64,000 nt of DNA, taken from the NCBI RefSeq assembly GCF_023349125.1, contig NZ_JAKIKT010000005.1:287002-351001 (forward strand). Reading direction: 5' to 3'. A program made the translations under genes and the position numbers. The notes under the pieces are model-generated. The model saw nothing but the letters and a program-made list of their open reading frames with translations, had not been told where the DNA came from and ran no database searches. Source of the stretch: Shewanella corallii. Lineage in GTDB: Bacteria; Pseudomonadota; Gammaproteobacteria; Enterobacterales; Shewanellaceae. Numbering within the stretch: the stretch's first letter is position 1; each line of letters starts with the position of its first letter. Positions 28,879 through 38,000 of the stretch are shown here, in pieces.

Positions 28879-29304
28879 GATAACTCCAAAAAAAGGGAAT
28901 ACCGGGAAATTAATAAGGTGCATACAGGCAGGCACACCTCAGGACTGAGGCGTTGGATGACCCAAAGTATTGCACTGGGGAGGGAGCTTGTGTGGTTAGC
29001 TCTCTCTGAATGGCGCGAATTTTAGTCTTTAATCGCAAAGTTTCAATAGTTAACCCTCAATTGAGTGATGGATTTTTTGTAATTGAATGGATTAGAAAAA
29101 CTAACTCAAGTAGTGTTGGTAAAATCAGTGAATATGAATATTCAAATGCTTGAGTGAAATTTGAGCTGGATTGCACCGCACGACTGATATAAAAGCTTTT
29201 ACATTGAGTCAGTGGTGGCAAAGCGGTAAACTTGCGGCCCCAAACTCAGTACAGCCTGTTCAGCGCTGTCTGATTAGATCAAATAAGGTATTCGGCACGC
29301 AGCA
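28879..29304. other. Intergenic region between the MFS gene and tapT
   Basis: These 426 bases are AT-rich, with no supported gene. The only notable structure is a perfect CTCAATTGAG palindrome at 29056-29065. No promoter could be called with confidence for either divergent gene. Confidence 0.35.
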
Positions 29305-30078
29305 ATGACAAGCCATCTTCGACCCGAACATGCGGTGCACAGGTTGTATGCACTGAGAAAATCCATGTCGACCAAACCCTTTACGGCCAGAGGGAAAAAC
29401 CTGGTCAGGTGCAGTCGCTGTCTGTTGGCACAATCTTACTGCACCTGTGCTCACTGTCGTCCTTTAACTACCAAGGCTGCGTTCGTGTTGGTGATGTACG
29501 ATGATGAAGTGCTCAAGCCGACTAATTCCGGGCGACTGATTGCCGATATGGTGCCGGATACTCACGCATTTCTTTGGGCTCGTACAGAGGTTAACCCACA
29601 GCTGCTGGCGCTGCTTGAAGATCCCGGTTATCAACCCTATGTTGTATTTCCCGGTGAGTACGCCTTTGAAGGCCAGCCAGTGGTCAATCAGGTTCCTCCA
29701 GAGGCGCTGGCAGAGGGTAAGCGTCCGCTGTTTATTATGCTGGATGGCAGCTGGCGTGAAGCGGTCAAAATGTTCCGTAAGAGTCCCTATCTACACGGAT
29801 TCCCATTACTGTCTTTCGATGCTGGCGAAATGGCGCGTTATGCATTGAGGAAGGGACAGAGGGAATTTCAGTTTGGTACCGCTGAAGTGGCTGTTATGGT
29901 GTTGGCAGCGATGGGAGAGCAGAGCAATGCCAGTACCTTGAATGCCTGGTTCGAATTGTTTGTCGAGTCGTCACTGCTGGGGCGCAACCGCAGACCCACC
30001 AGCGATCTGACCCCCAGAAATGAACTGATCAGCAGTTTTAACACGGCCTGGCAAACAGCGGCAGGCGAGAGTCTTTAA
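29305..30078 (+). CDS. tapT: tRNA-uridine aminocarboxypropyltransferase (DTW domain)
   Basis: This 257-residue protein is closely similar in layout to E. coli TapT (YfiP), which forms acp3U at position 47 of tRNAs from S-adenosylmethionine. An N-terminal Cys cluster ('RCSRCLLAQSYCTC') probably binds zinc. The body has 'LKPTNSGRLIADMVPDTHAFLWART', and the DTW motif appears as 'PLFIMLDGSWREAVKMFRKSPYL' (D-G-S-W). The N-terminal 'AVHRLYALRKSMSTKPFTARG' also aligns, which supports the start at 29305. It converges with the diguanylate cyclase gene and their ends overlap by 4 bases. Confidence 0.87.
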   Translation: MTSHLRPEHAVHRLYALRKSMSTKPFTARGKNLVRCSRCLLAQSYCTCAHCRPLTTKAAFVLVMYDDEVLKPTNSGRLIADMVPDTHAFLWARTEVNPQLLALLEDPGYQPYVVFPGEYAFEGQPVVNQVPPEALAEGKRPLFIMLDGSWREAVKMFRKSPYLHGFPLLSFDAGEMARYALRKGQREFQFGTAEVAVMVLAAMGEQSNASTLNAWFELFVESSLLGRNRRPTSDLTPRNELISSFNTAWQTAAGESL

Positions 30079-31496
30079 CTTTCCACCCGATTACGGCCAT
30101 TGGCTTTGGCCTCGTACAGGAGATCATCCGCAATCTTGGTCATCGACTCCAGGTCCATATTGCTTTTTGGCGAGCTGACCAGGCCTATGCTGGCGGTGAC
30201 TGTAATAGTGTTGCCGCTGTCTTCAATTTGCTGCAGTGCAATCTGGTCACAGATACGCTGAGCAATTTTTTGAGCCACTGCTTTGGGGGTATTTGGCAAA
30301 GCCAGAATAAACTCTTCCCCTCCATATCTCCCCAATATATCTCCCTCGCGGATCAGACCCCGGGTCACACTGGCAAACACCTTGAGTACTTCGTCACCTG
30401 CGCCATGGCCATAGGTGTCATTGATATTTTTGAATTTATCCAAGTCCATCAGCATCAGGCTGAATGCCTGTTTCTGGCTGCGGCAAAGAATGAGCTGCTT
30501 CTCTGCCATTTCACTGTAGTGACGTCGATTATGACACCCGGTTAACGGATCTGTTTGCGCCAGCTGTTTGAGTTTTCGCTCAAACTCTTTTCTCTCTGAG
30601 ATATCGAGAAAGGTCTGTGTAATGATGGTCTCACCATCGAGGTTCAGGGTACTGAGCCTGAGTTCTGCCACAAAGTGGTCTGCGTTTTCCGGCGTGACGA
30701 CGATATCGATGCGGGCATCCGATATGCCTTCCTGTTTACGGGCAAGGAAGTCCTTGAGAAACGCCTGATAGGCCTCGCGCTTGGTATCGGGAAGCATATG
30801 CTCAAACCGGGTATGGGTGACCTCACTGGCGCTGATATTGAACTTGGTCACGGCGTACTGATTCAGCATCAGGATGTCATTGTCCAGATTGGTGATCACT
30901 ATGCCGATAGGAGCAGAGTTAATGAGATCCTGCAGCTGCCGTTGATGTAAGCGGGATTCTTCGAGAGCCTGGGTTCTGAGATTTTCAACCAGGGTTCGTA
31001 CGGTGACGTCCCTGAATATGATCAACATCAGTGACTTGCCAAGCTGGGTAAACCTGGCTTCCACATAAATGGCATCGCCACTTACATTGACCTCAAAGTC
31101 GTAACTGTCAGGTTTCGTGCCGGCTCTGACACCTTGAAGATGTTGCATGAACTCATCGGAGTGCTTAATGGAAAACACTTCACACAGCGGCTGACCCGGC
31201 TCCCCATTAAACAGAACGTCATCCAGGCCGTCTGCCCCCCGTATTTCACGTACCCTGTTATCAGCATCAAGCCAGATACAGGTATCCGGCAGGGCATTAA
31301 GCAGGCCGTTCAGGTTGGCGTTAATCCGGTTGAGTTCATCTGAGCTGACATCCAGCGAGCGGCCCAACAGTGAGATATCATGGTCGAAATCCTGATAGCC
31401 CTGATCAACCAGACTCAACAAACGGGCAAACTCAGGGCTGGTTGGTAGTGTGTCGCCGTAAACCTTCTTTAGCTGGCGTTTTAGCAGTCTGTGCAT
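30075..31496 (-). CDS. PAS-domain diguanylate cyclase
   Basis: This 473-residue cytoplasmic signalling protein has an N-terminal helical segment, two PAS domains (about 55-165 and 175-300, the second beginning 'LQDLINSAPIGIVITNLDNDILMLNQYAV') and a C-terminal GGDEF domain (about 310-470). The active site reads 'LGRYGGEEFILALPNT', an intact GGEEF, and 'REGD' five residues upstream is an RxxD inhibitory site, so the enzyme should make c-di-GMP with product inhibition. No transmembrane segment is seen. It overlaps the FIST gene by 16 bases, which makes the FIST protein a likely sensory partner. Confidence 0.92.
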   Translation of the reverse strand: MHRLLKRQLKKVYGDTLPTSPEFARLLSLVDQGYQDFDHDISLLGRSLDVSSDELNRINANLNGLLNALPDTCIWLDADNRVREIRGADGLDDVLFNGEPGQPLCEVFSIKHSDEFMQHLQGVRAGTKPDSYDFEVNVSGDAIYVEARFTQLGKSLMLIIFRDVTVRTLVENLRTQALEESRLHQRQLQDLINSAPIGIVITNLDNDILMLNQYAVTKFNISASEVTHTRFEHMLPDTKREAYQAFLKDFLARKQEGISDARIDIVVTPENADHFVAELRLSTLNLDGETIITQTFLDISERKEFERKLKQLAQTDPLTGCHNRRHYSEMAEKQLILCRSQKQAFSLMLMDLDKFKNINDTYGHGAGDEVLKVFASVTRGLIREGDILGRYGGEEFILALPNTPKAVAQKIAQRICDQIALQQIEDSGNTITVTASIGLVSSPKSNMDLESMTKIADDLLYEAKANGRNRVES

Positions 31497-32629
31497 CCTA
31501 GTTCCGAGATACAGGTGATGGTCATGGTCTGATTGTGCAATTCAGCCCTGTGGCAATTATCCGTAGGACAAATCTCTCCATAGGAATAGAAGCCACATAT
31601 CATGGTGGTCGCGGGCAGGGCATCTCTAACGACCTCAAGCTCTTCATCTGCCATTTGTTTGAGGATCTGTTTCCTGCCGACACAGGAAACCAGCAGTGCA
31701 AGTTGTGGCTCTGCCAACTGCTCTGTACAGATCTGTATCGCTCCGGCCGCACCATCTATGATGGCATCAACATTGGCCCGCATCAGGCGAGCGGTAGAGC
31801 CTTTGGGAATACCACCGGCAAAGGTGATGCTTTGACGTGACTCATCAATGGCCAACATGGTTCGAACCAGTTTGGTATCCGAGCCGGGTTGGAGGATCTC
31901 AAGGGGATATCTGAGGCCTATCCCGGGTAATTGGTCAACCAGGTCACCAAGATAGCTTTTATAAACATCCAGTGCAGGTTGATGGTCAAGCTCAAGCAGT
32001 TCATGCCCCTGAGAGGCGGTGACCAGACGTTCAGGTCCAAATGGCGTCCAGCCGCCTCTTGAGGCGTGGCTGACGCTAAGGTTTTGACCATAAAGACCAA
32101 CTGCCACTATCTGTTTACTGACAACAGAGTCGTTCAGCAAGGTATAGGTTTTCTCAAATTTGGAGTCGTCACCAGCAAGGCCTCCGGTGATGGCGACGCT
32201 GTCATGGCAGTTTTCCGTCAGGCCCCTGGTGAGGTCACTGCCAAACACTTCCAGCCCATCACTGAATACCAGTATCAGCTGAAGGTCGTCTGCATTTAAC
32301 TCTGAGGCTATGCTTGCTCCGGTATTGTAAGAATCCTGAGGGGTCTCAATCAGTTTGGCTATGGCTCTAATTTGAGTGCAGCGAAAGCCTATCAGAGTCG
32401 CTGACAGTCCGTTATCTTCAAGACCATCATTCAAAAACTCGCCAGAAGTGGTGGCTCCCACCATTTGCGCCTGGGGAATCTGCTCTCTGAGCTTTCTCAG
32501 TGCATCCTTATTGGCGCAGAGATCACCCATGACGATCATCAACACCTGGGAGCAATTGGCGATCTGTGCGTTGACCTCATTGTTCCATTGAGAATCAACT
32601 AATCGAAGTTGCTGGGTAAACATGAACAA
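31481..32629 (-). CDS. FIST-domain sensory protein
   Basis: This 382-residue protein has FIST_N ('QVLMIVMGDLCANKDALRKLREQIPQAQMVGATTSGEFLNDG', 'LVFSDGLEVFGSDLTRGL', 'ITGGLAGDDSKFEKTYTLLND') and FIST_C ('LLVSCVGRKQILKQMADEELEVVRDALPATTMICGFYSYGEICP'). FIST domains bind small ligands, possibly amino acids, and feed c-di-GMP or chemotaxis outputs. It is the first gene of a two-gene operon with the diguanylate cyclase. It has no signal peptide, so it senses cytoplasmic ligands. Confidence 0.88.
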   Translation of the reverse strand: MFMFTQQLRLVDSQWNNEVNAQIANCSQVLMIVMGDLCANKDALRKLREQIPQAQMVGATTSGEFLNDGLEDNGLSATLIGFRCTQIRAIAKLIETPQDSYNTGASIASELNADDLQLILVFSDGLEVFGSDLTRGLTENCHDSVAITGGLAGDDSKFEKTYTLLNDSVVSKQIVAVGLYGQNLSVSHASRGGWTPFGPERLVTASQGHELLELDHQPALDVYKSYLGDLVDQLPGIGLRYPLEILQPGSDTKLVRTMLAIDESRQSITFAGGIPKGSTARLMRANVDAIIDGAAGAIQICTEQLAEPQLALLVSCVGRKQILKQMADEELEVVRDALPATTMICGFYSYGEICPTDNCHRAELHNQTMTITCISELGCTDC

Positions 32630-32723
32630 TCCTTTGATTCAATACCTTATCCTGACAAAAAGTGTAGTTCACCAGATAAAACCGTGCCGAATTTGAGGCC
32701 GGATATTACCTGTCATTTCCTGC

Positions 32724-33146
32724 TTATAGCGCTAACAGTGCATTGATGGTGAGCCAGATAAGAGGCACGTTGGACAGGACGAAAATCATGAACCTCAGCA
32801 GTATATTATTGCCAATGCTCTGCACCAGGCTATGAATAATACGCAGTACTACATACGCCCAGGCCAGCCAGATATTGTGTTCGCCTGTAGCTCCGAGCAG
32901 CCCCAGGGTCAGTACTATGGCGTAAAATACTGTGGGTTGCTCCATCAGATGGTTGTAGTTGTCAGCTTTCCAGCGAACTTTTGCAGGCAGTTGTGCCATC
33001 TGTTCTCCGGCCGGTGCATCCGGGTTCAGACGGATTTTACTGGCTCTGATTGCAGGGATTCGGGTGGCATACATCCAACACCAGATCACACTGGACCAGA
33101 GAACCAATGCTATCAGGGGCAACAGCAGTTGACTTAATGCAGACAT
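32724..33146 (-). CDS. MAPEG-family membrane protein
   Basis: This 140-residue protein has four transmembrane segments and the MAPEG pattern 'KADNYNHLMEQPTVFYAIVLTLGLLG' and 'AWAYVVLRIIHSLVQSIGNNILLRFMIFVLSN'. The family includes membrane glutathione transferases and leukotriene synthases; bacterial members are mostly uncharacterised. It is monocistronic. Confidence 0.85.
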   Translation of the reverse strand: MSALSQLLLPLIALVLWSSVIWCWMYATRIPAIRASKIRLNPDAPAGEQMAQLPAKVRWKADNYNHLMEQPTVFYAIVLTLGLLGATGEHNIWLAWAYVVLRIIHSLVQSIGNNILLRFMIFVLSNVPLIWLTINALLAL

Positions 33147-33218
33147 CTGAGGTTCCTTTTTTGATGGTTTCTATGAAGATACCGACAGAAGCCAATGTCT
33201 TAAACCCACAACTAAAAT

Positions 33219-33247
33219 ATAAAAGCGCCCAAAAGGGCGCTTTGCTG
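33219..33247 (-). terminator. Terminator downstream of the flavin reductase gene
   Basis: Stem AAAGCGCCC / GGGCGCTTT around AAAA, 17 bases past the stop of the minus-strand gene at 33264. Confidence 0.7.
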
Positions 33248-33263
33248 TAAAGAAAATTTAGAT

Positions 33264-35432
33264 TCAGATCTGTCGTGCGATAAGGGCGGCGGAATGAATG
33301 GCGCCTTCGATATACCCCAATTGCTGGCAGTCACCCACCTGATGCACAGTCAACCCGGCAGCGCTCAAAGTATCTGCCAATCGGGTATCCGGCTCTGCGC
33401 CGGACGCCAGTACCACGCTGTCTGTGGGCAGTGCGTGACTGATAAGGTTTGCCTCCAGCCCTAAATCAGGATGTTCACTTTTGGTTTTTACTCGGTAATG
33501 CACATGGTCTGCATCAATTGCCTCTATCTGTGCCTTTTTCACCAGCGTCACCTCAAGTTTATTGAGTTCGTGTAACACACGCCAACGTCTGACTATGCTC
33601 AGCTCTGCCCCCAAATCATGACCTGGTTCCAATACGGTAACACTACGACCCCGCTGCGCCAGAAACTCCGCCAACTCAAGTCCAACCAGTCCACCCCCAA
33701 TAATGGTGACTTTATTGCCCAATGGCATCCAGATATTGGATAGCTTACGGGTGGCCTCTATAGAACCTGTGACCCCGGTTATCTGACCTGATGACAGCAT
33801 GGCGCGCTGCATCATTGAGAGCTTTTGCCTGGCGATCTCCTTACCTTCACCTGTCATTATCTTTCGCAGCTCGTCACCTGACCACACGTGTTTGGCATCG
33901 GCTCCCGGGATATCAGGCTTACCTCGGCTGGCCCCCGTGGCCACTATCACTTCATCGGGATTCTGCTCCTCGATAAGGGCGCTGTCGGCCAGGGTATTTA
34001 GCCTGACCTGAATATTGGGATGATCCAGTTGCTTGATCTGTTGCTCAAGCAGCTTGCCATTATCCGGGTAGGCCATGGAGGCGAAAAACAGGGTGCCACC
34101 CAGACGCGCACTTTTTTCCACCAAAGTCACCTTATGGCCGCGACGGGCGGCAATCGCAGCAGCTTCCATGCCCCCCGGGCCACCGCCTATGATCAGCAGG
34201 TTTTTGGGGGTATCGGTCAATTCAACAGGGTACTCCGACTCATTGCCTGTCATGGGGTTTACAGCGCATTTAACCCTTTCGTTAATGAAGATCTGGCTGA
34301 CACAAACATAGCAGTAGATGCAGGGACGGATATCATCGGCGCGGTTTTCAGAAAGCTTGTTGGGCAGCTCAGGATCTGCAAGCAGTTTGCGGCCCATGGC
34401 TAAAAAGCTGATGTTGCCGTCAGCGATTGCCTTGTCGGCGATGTCCGGCTCAATACGGCCAACGGCGGTTACAGGGATACTGATGTTTTTGGCTACCTCT
34501 GTTGCCCAATCCAGAAAGCCAGCCGGCCTGTTAACCAAAGGCGCCTGAGTAAATGCTGCACCTGAGTCGGGGTTGGCGTAGGCTGAGACACTGACGGCAT
34601 CCAGGCCATACTCCTGTGCCAGTTTGGCGGTCTTAATACACTCATCCAGAGTAATGCCTGTCTCCACACGCAGCTCATAGGCGTCGAGCCGGAGCCACAC
34701 AGGATAGTCTCGCCCGACTTTATCCCTGACCGCGGCAATCACTTCTCGCAGCAGACGACTGCGGTTTTGGTAGCTGCCACCATATTCATCGTCACGTTTG
34801 TTGTAATAGGGGGACAGGAAGCCAGCAATGATATAGCTGTGAGCGGCATGCAGCTCTACACCGTCGAAGCCCGCTTTTTTCGCTCGTTCGGCAGCTTCAG
34901 CAAACCAGGTGACCATCTGTTGAATATCGGCCTTATCCATCACCCTGATTTTTACCTGCCCACCTTTTGGACGGATAAAGGCACCAAGTTCGGCGCGGGT
35001 AAGCGAGTTAAACATATCGCTTTGACTCTGGGGAGGAATGGAAGGCACCCAAAGCTCCCGACCTTCGGCCATATCTCTTGCTGCGGTTTTTCCCGCATGT
35101 TGCAATTGAATAGCTATCCTGGCACCGTGCCGGTGAACCCTTTCAGTCAGTTGCTTAAGTCCGGGGATGAACTTATCGTCTGAAATCCCGACCTGATAGG
35201 GCTCTGCCGTGCCCATAGGGTAGGCGATAGCTCCAACCCCCATGGTAATCAGCCCAGCGCCGCCTTTGGCTCTGGCTTCATAGAAGGCCTGAATACGTTC
35301 GCTGCAATGGCCATCTGCTTCGGCAAAATTATCCCCCATCGGCGCCATAACAATACGATTTTTAAGCTCAAGGGAGCCTATCTTGCCCGGCGACAGTAGG
35401 TGCTTATAGGCTGGGTCCTGTATTTGTTTCAT
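33264..35432 (-). CDS. NADH:flavin oxidoreductase, Old Yellow Enzyme / 2-enoate reductase type
   Basis: This 722-residue iron-sulfur flavoprotein is of the FadH/BaiCD/BaiH type. An N-terminal OYE barrel ('NRIVMAPMGDNFAEADGHCSERIQAFYEARAKGGAGLI', 'LQHAGKTAARDM', 'GVELHAAHSYIIAGFLSPYYNKRDDEYGG') is followed by an FeS cluster motif. The cysteines of 'CIYCYVCVSQIFINERVKC' are spaced C-x2-C-x2-C-x11-C, one residue tighter than in FadH. Next come FAD- and NAD-binding domains ('LLIIGGGPGGMEAAAIAARRGHKVTLVEK', 'VTIIGGGLVGLELAEFLAQRG'). The ATG at 35432 overlaps the upstream hydrolase stop (ATGA). In this steroid cluster it probably reduces a C=C bond of an enone or dienone intermediate; the substrate is inferred. 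Confidence 0.85.
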   Translation of the reverse strand: MKQIQDPAYKHLLSPGKIGSLELKNRIVMAPMGDNFAEADGHCSERIQAFYEARAKGGAGLITMGVGAIAYPMGTAEPYQVGISDDKFIPGLKQLTERVHRHGARIAIQLQHAGKTAARDMAEGRELWVPSIPPQSQSDMFNSLTRAELGAFIRPKGGQVKIRVMDKADIQQMVTWFAEAAERAKKAGFDGVELHAAHSYIIAGFLSPYYNKRDDEYGGSYQNRSRLLREVIAAVRDKVGRDYPVWLRLDAYELRVETGITLDECIKTAKLAQEYGLDAVSVSAYANPDSGAAFTQAPLVNRPAGFLDWATEVAKNISIPVTAVGRIEPDIADKAIADGNISFLAMGRKLLADPELPNKLSENRADDIRPCIYCYVCVSQIFINERVKCAVNPMTGNESEYPVELTDTPKNLLIIGGGPGGMEAAAIAARRGHKVTLVEKSARLGGTLFFASMAYPDNGKLLEQQIKQLDHPNIQVRLNTLADSALIEEQNPDEVIVATGASRGKPDIPGADAKHVWSGDELRKIMTGEGKEIARQKLSMMQRAMLSSGQITGVTGSIEATRKLSNIWMPLGNKVTIIGGGLVGLELAEFLAQRGRSVTVLEPGHDLGAELSIVRRWRVLHELNKLEVTLVKKAQIEAIDADHVHYRVKTKSEHPDLGLEANLISHALPTDSVVLASGAEPDTRLADTLSAAGLTVHQVGDCQQLGYIEGAIHSAALIARQI

Positions 35433-36289
35433 ACCGCCTCCCACTGGTCATCATGGATAAGAAAGTCCAGGCAGCTGCGGTTAAACAGCGCCTGATGCTC
35501 CACCTGAACCCAGTGACCGCACTGATTGAGCATGATGAATCGTGCGCTCGGGGCGTTATCAAGAATTTTGAACATGCCGGCAGGAGGATTAAACAGATCA
35601 TTGGTGCCCCAAAAGCCAAAGATGGGGACCTGAATCTCCTTAAGTCGCTCTGTCATATTGGGCACCATCATGGTGGAGAACAGATTAGCTGGCTGAGTCA
35701 CTGCGACGGCAGCGCGTTCCCTGAGAATATCGTCGGTCAGTTGGGCGGAGTCATAGAGTTGCAGGCTCATCACTTCGCGCATTTCCTGTACGCCCATGGG
35801 GCCTTTGCCATACACTTCGACCATGCGGCGTATGCCTTCCATCTCAAAATAGGTTTCTCGCTCTTCCACACCGCCGGGAGCCATCAAAATCAGCTTGGCG
35901 ACTGTATCCGGATGAGCCAGGGCCTGCCCCAGTGCGATGGCGCCCCCCAGGGAGTTACCCAATAAAATGCAGGGTTCGAGTTTGAGCTTGTCGATAAAGC
36001 CATTGAGGCAAGCAACAAAAAACTCAAGGTTGTACTGCACATCATCAGGCTTGTCGGAGCGACCAAAGCCGGGCAGATCCAAAACCAGATTTCTAAAGCC
36101 TGCTTGCGCGAATGCGGGATAGTTACCTTTGAAATTACTGAATCCCGATGCCCCTGGGCCACTGCCGTGGAGCCAGATCATGGGAGGATGTTTTCTGTCC
36201 AGCGGTCCTTCATCCAGATAATGCAGGGTGATGCCATTGTCCAGAGTGACAAATTTCTGCTTGGGCAGAGGAAGATCAGATTGAGCCAT
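35429..36289 (-). CDS. hsaD: Meta-cleavage product hydrolase (alpha/beta hydrolase, HsaD/TesD-like)
   Basis: This 286-residue C-C bond hydrolase has the oxyanion segment 'IWLHGSGPGASGFSNFKGNYPAF', the nucleophile elbow 'LLGNSLGGAIALGQALAHP', an Asp in 'FGFWGTNDLFNPP' and the catalytic His in 'LNQCGHWVQVEH'. In steroid degradation HsaD/TesD splits 4,9-DSHA, the product of HsaC ring A cleavage, into HIP and 2-hydroxyhexa-2,4-dienoate. The HsaC partner lies at 52027 in the other half of the cluster. The start at 36289 has AAGGAG five bases upstream and is preferred over the frame to 36340. The family is clear; the exact substrate follows from context. Confidence 0.82.
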   Translation of the reverse strand: MAQSDLPLPKQKFVTLDNGITLHYLDEGPLDRKHPPMIWLHGSGPGASGFSNFKGNYPAFAQAGFRNLVLDLPGFGRSDKPDDVQYNLEFFVACLNGFIDKLKLEPCILLGNSLGGAIALGQALAHPDTVAKLILMAPGGVEERETYFEMEGIRRMVEVYGKGPMGVQEMREVMSLQLYDSAQLTDDILRERAAVAVTQPANLFSTMMVPNMTERLKEIQVPIFGFWGTNDLFNPPAGMFKILDNAPSARFIMLNQCGHWVQVEHQALFNRSCLDFLIHDDQWEAV

Positions 36290-36396
36290 AGAGTCTCCTT
36301 TTGGGATCAGGCAATCGGTGCAGTCATCCTTTACTTGCATGCCTTGCCCTTGAATGAGTTATGGCTTCAGATACTCATTGCTCATACCTGCTGATT

Positions 36397-36412
36397 CATC
36401 GTCCATTCAGAC
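36397..36412 (-). promoter_or_regulatory. Steroid-cluster operator candidate, minus-strand promoter
   Basis: CATCGTCC-ATTC-AGAC has the GTCY-N4-RGAC core and one CATC flank. It lies 108 bases upstream of the hydrolase start. The same motif occurs at 36458 and 51948. Confidence 0.5.
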
Positions 36413-36457
36413 CAAAGCGTTGTAGCCGCTCATTTCAGTCATCCCCCCATCTATTGG

Positions 36458-36478
36458 CGTTAGTCCCGTTGGACGATG
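36458..36478 (+). promoter_or_regulatory. Steroid-cluster operator candidate, SDR operon promoter
   Basis: CGTTA-GTCC-CGTT-GGAC-GATG is identical at 17 of 21 positions to the site upstream of hsaC (51948-51968). It lies 74 bases upstream of the SDR start. The core is a GTCY/GGAC dyad around 4 bases. Confidence 0.6.
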
Positions 36479-36551
36479 TTGGTTGTTGCACTTGTGGGCA
36501 CGCTGTTCACAACCTGGATAAGAGGCCATGACAAGCTCAAAGGAGATGGAC

Positions 36552-37283
36552 ATGAAGCATAAAGATAAGGTGGTACTGATCACCGGCGCAGGTCAGGGCA
36601 TGGGACAAGCCATGGTGCAACGCTTTGCCAGTGAAGGCGCCCGGGTCGTTGCGATTGATATCAATCAGCAGGCCGCACAGGAGACTGCCCTGAGTTGTGA
36701 AGGTGAGGTGATTGGTGTTGCCTGTGACGTGTCTGATTCTGCCTCGGTTCGCGATGCCATGGCTAAAGCCGTGGCCGAATTTGGTGGCCTGGATGTGGTT
36801 ATTAATAACGCAGGGGTGGGCTCGGTAGATGAGTTTATCAATACACCGGATGAAAACTGGGCCCGTGTTATTGGCGTTAATCTTACCGGTACTTTCCTTT
36901 GTTGCCGTGAAGCTGCCCGCATCATGCAGGAGCAGGGGGGCGGTAACATCATCAATGTCTCCAGTACTGCCGTCGCGTCGGGTGAAGGCCCAAGCCACTA
37001 TGTGGCATCCAAAGCCGGTGTTATGGGGCTGACCCGCAGTATCGCCAGAGAGCTCGCACCTTCGGCTATCCGCGTTAATACCCTGGTGCCCGGACCAACC
37101 AATACCCCCATGATGGCCGGGATCCCGGATGAATGGACCCAGGCCATGATAAGTGCCATCCCCCTGGGTCGCATGGGCGAACCCTCCGATGTCGCGGCGG
37201 CGGCTTCTTTCCTGGCATCCGAAGACGCTGGTTTTATCACCGGTCAGAACATCGCCGTTAATGGCGGCATGGCTTTTCTGTAA
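36552..37283 (+). CDS. Short-chain dehydrogenase/reductase (hydroxysteroid dehydrogenase-like)
   Basis: This 243-residue classical SDR has the cofactor motif 'VVLITGAGQGMGQAMVQRFASEGARVVAIDINQQ' (Asp after strand 2, so NAD-preferring). It also has 'VVINNAGVG' and the catalytic 'NVSSTAVASGEGPSHYVASKAGVMGL' (Ser, YxxxK), and ends 'ITGQNIAVNGGMAFL'. It is the first gene of the plus-strand operon in the left half of the steroid cluster, which makes a hydroxysteroid or hydroxyacyl substrate likely. The start at 36552 is set by an AAAGGAG six bases upstream; ATGs at 36528 and 36546 are less well placed. Confidence 0.82.
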   Translation: MKHKDKVVLITGAGQGMGQAMVQRFASEGARVVAIDINQQAAQETALSCEGEVIGVACDVSDSASVRDAMAKAVAEFGGLDVVINNAGVGSVDEFINTPDENWARVIGVNLTGTFLCCREAARIMQEQGGGNIINVSSTAVASGEGPSHYVASKAGVMGLTRSIARELAPSAIRVNTLVPGPTNTPMMAGIPDEWTQAMISAIPLGRMGEPSDVAAAASFLASEDAGFITGQNIAVNGGMAFL

Positions 37284-37302
37284 TCAGCCCGGAGCAATGA
37301 GT

Positions 37303-37935
37303 ATGAGCACTGAGACGATGGAAGCGCGTATCGACCGGCTGGAATCTATCGAAGAGATACGCCAGCTCGCAGGTAAATACGCTTTGTCACTGGATATGCG
37401 GGATCTGGACGCCCATGTGGGCCTGTTTGCACCGGATATCCGGGTTGGCCGGGAGAAGACGGGCCGTGCTCATCTTAAAGCCTGGGTTGATGACACCTTA
37501 AGGCACCAGTTTACCGGCACATCCCACCATATAGGCCAACACATTATTGAGTTTATCGATGCTGACCATGCGGTGGGGGTGGTCTATTCAAAAAATGAAC
37601 ACGAGACAGGCCCCGAGTGGGTGATCATGCAGATGCTCTACTGGGATGACTATGAGCGAGTCGATGGCCGCTGGGTGTTCCGTCGTCGCTTGCCCTGCTA
37701 TTGGTATGCCACAGATCTGAACCGGGTTCCCGTTGGTGATATGAAGATGCGCTGGCCTGGTCGTGAACCCTACAGCGGAACTTTCCACGACCTGTTTCCC
37801 TCCTGGAAAAGTTTCTGGGCCAATCCGCAACAGGACAAAGATCTGCTGCCTCAGGTCGCTGAACCCGCGCCGCTGGAGCAATTTTTAAATCGAATGCGCG
37901 GTGACACTCCACCGCCGAAAATCCGGGTCAGATAA
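37303..37935 (+). CDS. SnoaL/NTF2-like protein, candidate steroid dehydratase
   Basis: This 210-residue protein has the SnoaL-like cone fold pattern of an N-terminal helix pair, 'YALSLDMRDLDAHVGLFAPD', 'GTSHHIGQHIIEF' and 'RWVFRRRLPCYW'. Tyr26 and Asp31 are spaced as the Tyr-Asp pair of bile acid 7-alpha-dehydratase BaiE and scytalone-type dehydratases, His75/His76 sit where the catalytic His is expected, and Arg127-129 could supply the Arg. A dehydratase acting on hydroxysteroids is therefore plausible, but this is inferred; other SnoaL members do other chemistry. The ATG at 37303 (GGAG 8 bases upstream) is preferred over 37297. It lies in one operon with the flanking genes. Confidence 0.7.
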   Translation: MSTETMEARIDRLESIEEIRQLAGKYALSLDMRDLDAHVGLFAPDIRVGREKTGRAHLKAWVDDTLRHQFTGTSHHIGQHIIEFIDADHAVGVVYSKNEHETGPEWVIMQMLYWDDYERVDGRWVFRRRLPCYWYATDLNRVPVGDMKMRWPGREPYSGTFHDLFPSWKSFWANPQQDKDLLPQVAEPAPLEQFLNRMRGDTPPPKIRVR

Positions 37936-38000
37936 GCTGATGCTGCTTGGCAGTACTACCAAAACACTCACAGAGAATCCCCACAGAGAAAGGAGTTCCC

